Origin: a virus
DNA: 64,000 nt
Direction: 5' to 3' (one strand)
IMG/VR virus record: IMGVR_UViG_3300033148_000573
Span: 1-64,000 of that record
In this document: piece after piece, positions 63,935 through 64,000 of the stretch
Layout: each line of letters begins with the position of its first letter
Position numbering within the stretch: the stretch's first letter is position 1
The notes under the pieces: model-generated
Database searches by the model: none
Told to the model about the DNA's origin: nothing
What the model saw: the letters and a program-made list of their open reading frames with translations, nothing else
Translations under genes and position numbers: made by a program

Positions 63935-64000
63935 TTATTTTTCAAATTCATTATAATACTTTAATGCTTTGTTGGTTTCTTCTGGGTTTTCATCATAAAG
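63935..64000 (-). CDS. C-terminal end of a further late gene (cut by window edge)
   Basis: On the minus strand the frame is open from the window edge to TAA at 63937-63935 and encodes LYDENPEETNKALKYYNEFE followed by Lys and stop. Only 21 residues are visible, so the product cannot be named. Its 5-base distance to the next gene shows it belongs to the same late operon, presumably a structural gene. Confidence 0.55.
   Translation of the reverse strand, partial: LYDENPEETNKALKYYNEFEK

Noticed and set aside
1-64000. tRNA genes, CRISPR arrays, insertion sequences and attachment sites
   Set aside because: Intergenic spaces are short and AT-rich; none shows a cloverleaf, regular repeats, transposase genes or direct repeats of the needed kind.

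Overview
The window is about 64 kb of a large, AT-rich, tailed double-stranded DNA phage of the crAss-like group (crassvirus type), probably infecting a marine or flavobacterial Bacteroidetes host. Three things support this. First, a 4607-residue protein contains the DFDID catalytic loop (GADFDIDKVYAL) of the single-chain virion RNA polymerase known from crAss-like phages such as Cellulophaga phi14:2. Second, next to it lie other giant structural proteins, among them a crAss-type tail muzzle/stabilisation protein and two small tail-ring-like proteins. Third, most genes have A/T-rich leaders without Shine-Dalgarno sequences, and several promoters resemble the Bacteroidetes TTTG/TAnnTTTG type. 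Gene starts are packed tightly, often overlapping as TAATG or ATGA. Terminase, portal, capsid, primase and helicase are not present and presumably lie outside the window.

Layout. (1) Bases 1-11225, plus strand: replication and nucleotide-metabolism block. It holds the end of a vWA/DUF2201-like protein, a MoxR-type AAA+ ATPase, two tandem diverged paralogues of unknown function, a PD-(D/E)XK nuclease, small unknown genes, a Fis-like HTH microprotein, a compact family B DNA polymerase, a MazG-like pyrophosphohydrolase, a spore-photoproduct-lyase-like radical SAM protein, a DUF932 protein, and a stand-alone dATP/dGTP diphosphohydrolase-type domain. A strong hairpin terminator separates it from the next block. 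(2) 11270-17295, minus strand: two related fibre-like proteins, a 3TM holin, and many small basic or glycine-rich proteins, including three nested microgenes of 33-48 codons. (3) 17365-17556: a divergent control region with a promoter-like element, a perfect palindrome, a 15-bp hairpin and an attenuator-like hairpin. (4) 17557-20427, plus strand: nrdB, nrdA and a small membrane protein, an island of opposite polarity between two late blocks. (5) 20437-64000, minus strand: a second holin, then (from promoter-distal to promoter-proximal) a 1925-residue protein with a RecB/Cas4-type nuclease domain, the 4607-residue protease/RNA-polymerase fusion, three large Q/N-rich virion or cargo proteins, a 2027-residue multi-enzyme wall-degrading protein, the 2095-residue muzzle with a vWA domain, two ring-like proteins and the end of another gene.

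How the parts fit (inference): the late block builds the tail and loads it with very large proteins that enter the cell with the DNA. The wall enzyme opens the peptidoglycan. The virion RNA polymerase transcribes early genes such as the plus-strand replication block. Phage ribonucleotide reductase and the pyrophosphohydrolases tune the dNTP pool for the phage polymerase, and two different holins act in lysis. No tRNA, CRISPR array, transposon or stop-codon reassignment was seen.
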